Assembly: GCA_902802215.1 (NCBI GenBank)
Contig: CADCLH010000121.1
Span: 1 to 6,174, forward strand
DNA: 6,174 nucleotides
Direction of reading: 5' to 3'
Source: Oscillospiraceae bacterium
GTDB taxonomy: Bacteria > Bacillota > Clostridia > Oscillospirales > Oscillospiraceae
Part shown: positions 5,663-6,174 of the stretch, one piece after another
How positions within the stretch are numbered: position 1 is the first letter of the stretch
Layout of the letters: each line of letters starts with the position of its first letter
Translations under genes and position numbers: made by a program
The notes under the pieces: model-generated
The model's database searches: none
Told to the model about the DNA's origin: nothing
Seen by the model: only the letters and a program-made list of their open reading frames with translations

Positions 5663-6174
5663 ATGAAAACAGTGTACGATTTTACGGTGAAGGACCGGCT
5701 CGGCAACGACGTCAGCCTGTCGGACTATCGGGGCAAGGTGCTGCTGATCGTGAACACCGCGACCGGCTGCGGCTTCACGCCCCACTACGAGCCGCTGGAG
5801 GCCATGTACAGATTCTGGACTTCCCCTGCAATCAGTTTGCCAACCAGGCGCCCGGCGACGCGGACGAGATCCACCAGTTCTGCACGCTGAAATTCGGAAC
5901 GGACTTTCCGCAGTTTAAAAAGATCGACGTCAACGGCGAGAATGCCGAGCCGCTGTTTAAGTTCCTCGCGACGGAAAAGCCCTTTGCGGGCTTCGGCAAG
6001 GGTCTGAAAAACGCGGCCCTGAGCAAGTTCGCGGACATGAACAACAAGAAATACGGTGACAAAACTTATATAGGCTGGAACTTCACCAAGTTCCTGATCG
6101 ACCGCGAGGGCAGGGTGATCGCCCGCTTCGAGCCCACCGCGGACATGAAGGACGTCAGAAACGCCGTGACCGAG
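5663..6174 (+). pseudogene. Glutathione peroxidase family protein, frame broken by a short internal deletion; runs off the right edge
   Basis: The gene starts 2 nt after the marR stop with the SD AAGGAG (5650-5655). Residues 1-49 match the start of bacterial Gpx, including VSLSDYRGKVLLIVNTATGCGFTP with peroxidatic Cys36 encoded by TGC, so it is not a selenoprotein. After LEAMY (ending at 5809) the frame becomes unrelated and stops at 5888-5890. The family sequence resumes at 5812 in another frame with ILDFPCNQFANQAPG (the tetrad Gln and the second, resolving-type Cys). It continues through KFGTDFPQFKKIDVNGENA and GWNFTKFLIDREG (tetrad Trp and Asn) to ARFEPTADM near the edge. By family comparison about 9-10 codons are missing between LEAMY and ILDFP, with a net frame change. 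The enzyme would reduce hydroperoxides using thiol or thioredoxin electrons, but as read it cannot be made whole. Only the last few residues lie beyond the window. Assembly error is possible. Confidence 0.88.

Noticed and set aside
5888..5890. TGA in the gpx gene as a selenocysteine codon
   Set aside because: This TGA lies in the shifted, non-family frame. The catalytic Cys36 is encoded by TGC, and the family sequence continues in another frame without a stop.

Overview
The window looks like chromosomal DNA of a GC-rich, Gram-positive gut-type clostridium, plausibly Oscillospiraceae-like. This placement is inferred from the strong purine-rich Shine-Dalgarno (SD) sequences, the lipoprotein signal peptide, GC-rich codon use and the gene families present. 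No taxonomic marker gene is in the window. No RNA genes, CRISPR arrays, insertion sequences or phage genes were seen.

Left part (1-1772, plus strand): the C-terminal end of a DUF4956-type membrane protein overlaps by 4 nt (ATGA) a complete lipoprotein. The lipoprotein is predicted to fold as a right-handed beta-helix of the Cthe_2159-like 'carbohydrate-binding domain-containing' (DUF4353) type and ends in a Gly-rich tail. From family knowledge, these two genes usually follow a VTC-type polyphosphate polymerase gene and sometimes a CotH kinase gene, which would lie just left of the window. A hairpin at 1782-1814 ends this operon and also the convergent two-component operon.

Middle part (1827-3775, minus strand): an OmpR/PhoB-family response regulator and a membrane sensor histidine kinase, also joined by an ATGA overlap. 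They are transcribed away from a divergent control region (3776-3895). That region contains a CiaR-like direct repeat (TTTAAGGTT, 2 nt, TTTAGGGTT, 11-bp period) just upstream of a -10 box for the gene on its right. That gene (3896-4828, plus strand) encodes a membrane-anchored phosphodiester glycosidase (NAGPA family). It overlaps a small four-helix membrane protein of unknown function with a TTG start. Together these genes look like one cell-surface module: surface lipoprotein, envelope sensor/regulator and exported glycosidase, with the regulator probably controlling the glycosidase operon.

Right part (5193-6174, plus strand): a near-consensus sigma-A promoter carries a perfect 9-bp inverted repeat over its -10 box. 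It drives a MarR-family regulator gene followed 2 nt later by a glutathione peroxidase gene. Both coding sequences are broken by internal frame-disrupting deletions: the MarR gene has lost its recognition helix and wing, and the peroxidase has lost a short segment after the catalytic Cys region. The promoter, operator, ribosome binding sites and remaining family motifs are intact. This suggests recent decay of a peroxide-response operon, or assembly errors. It is the most checkable anomaly in the window.
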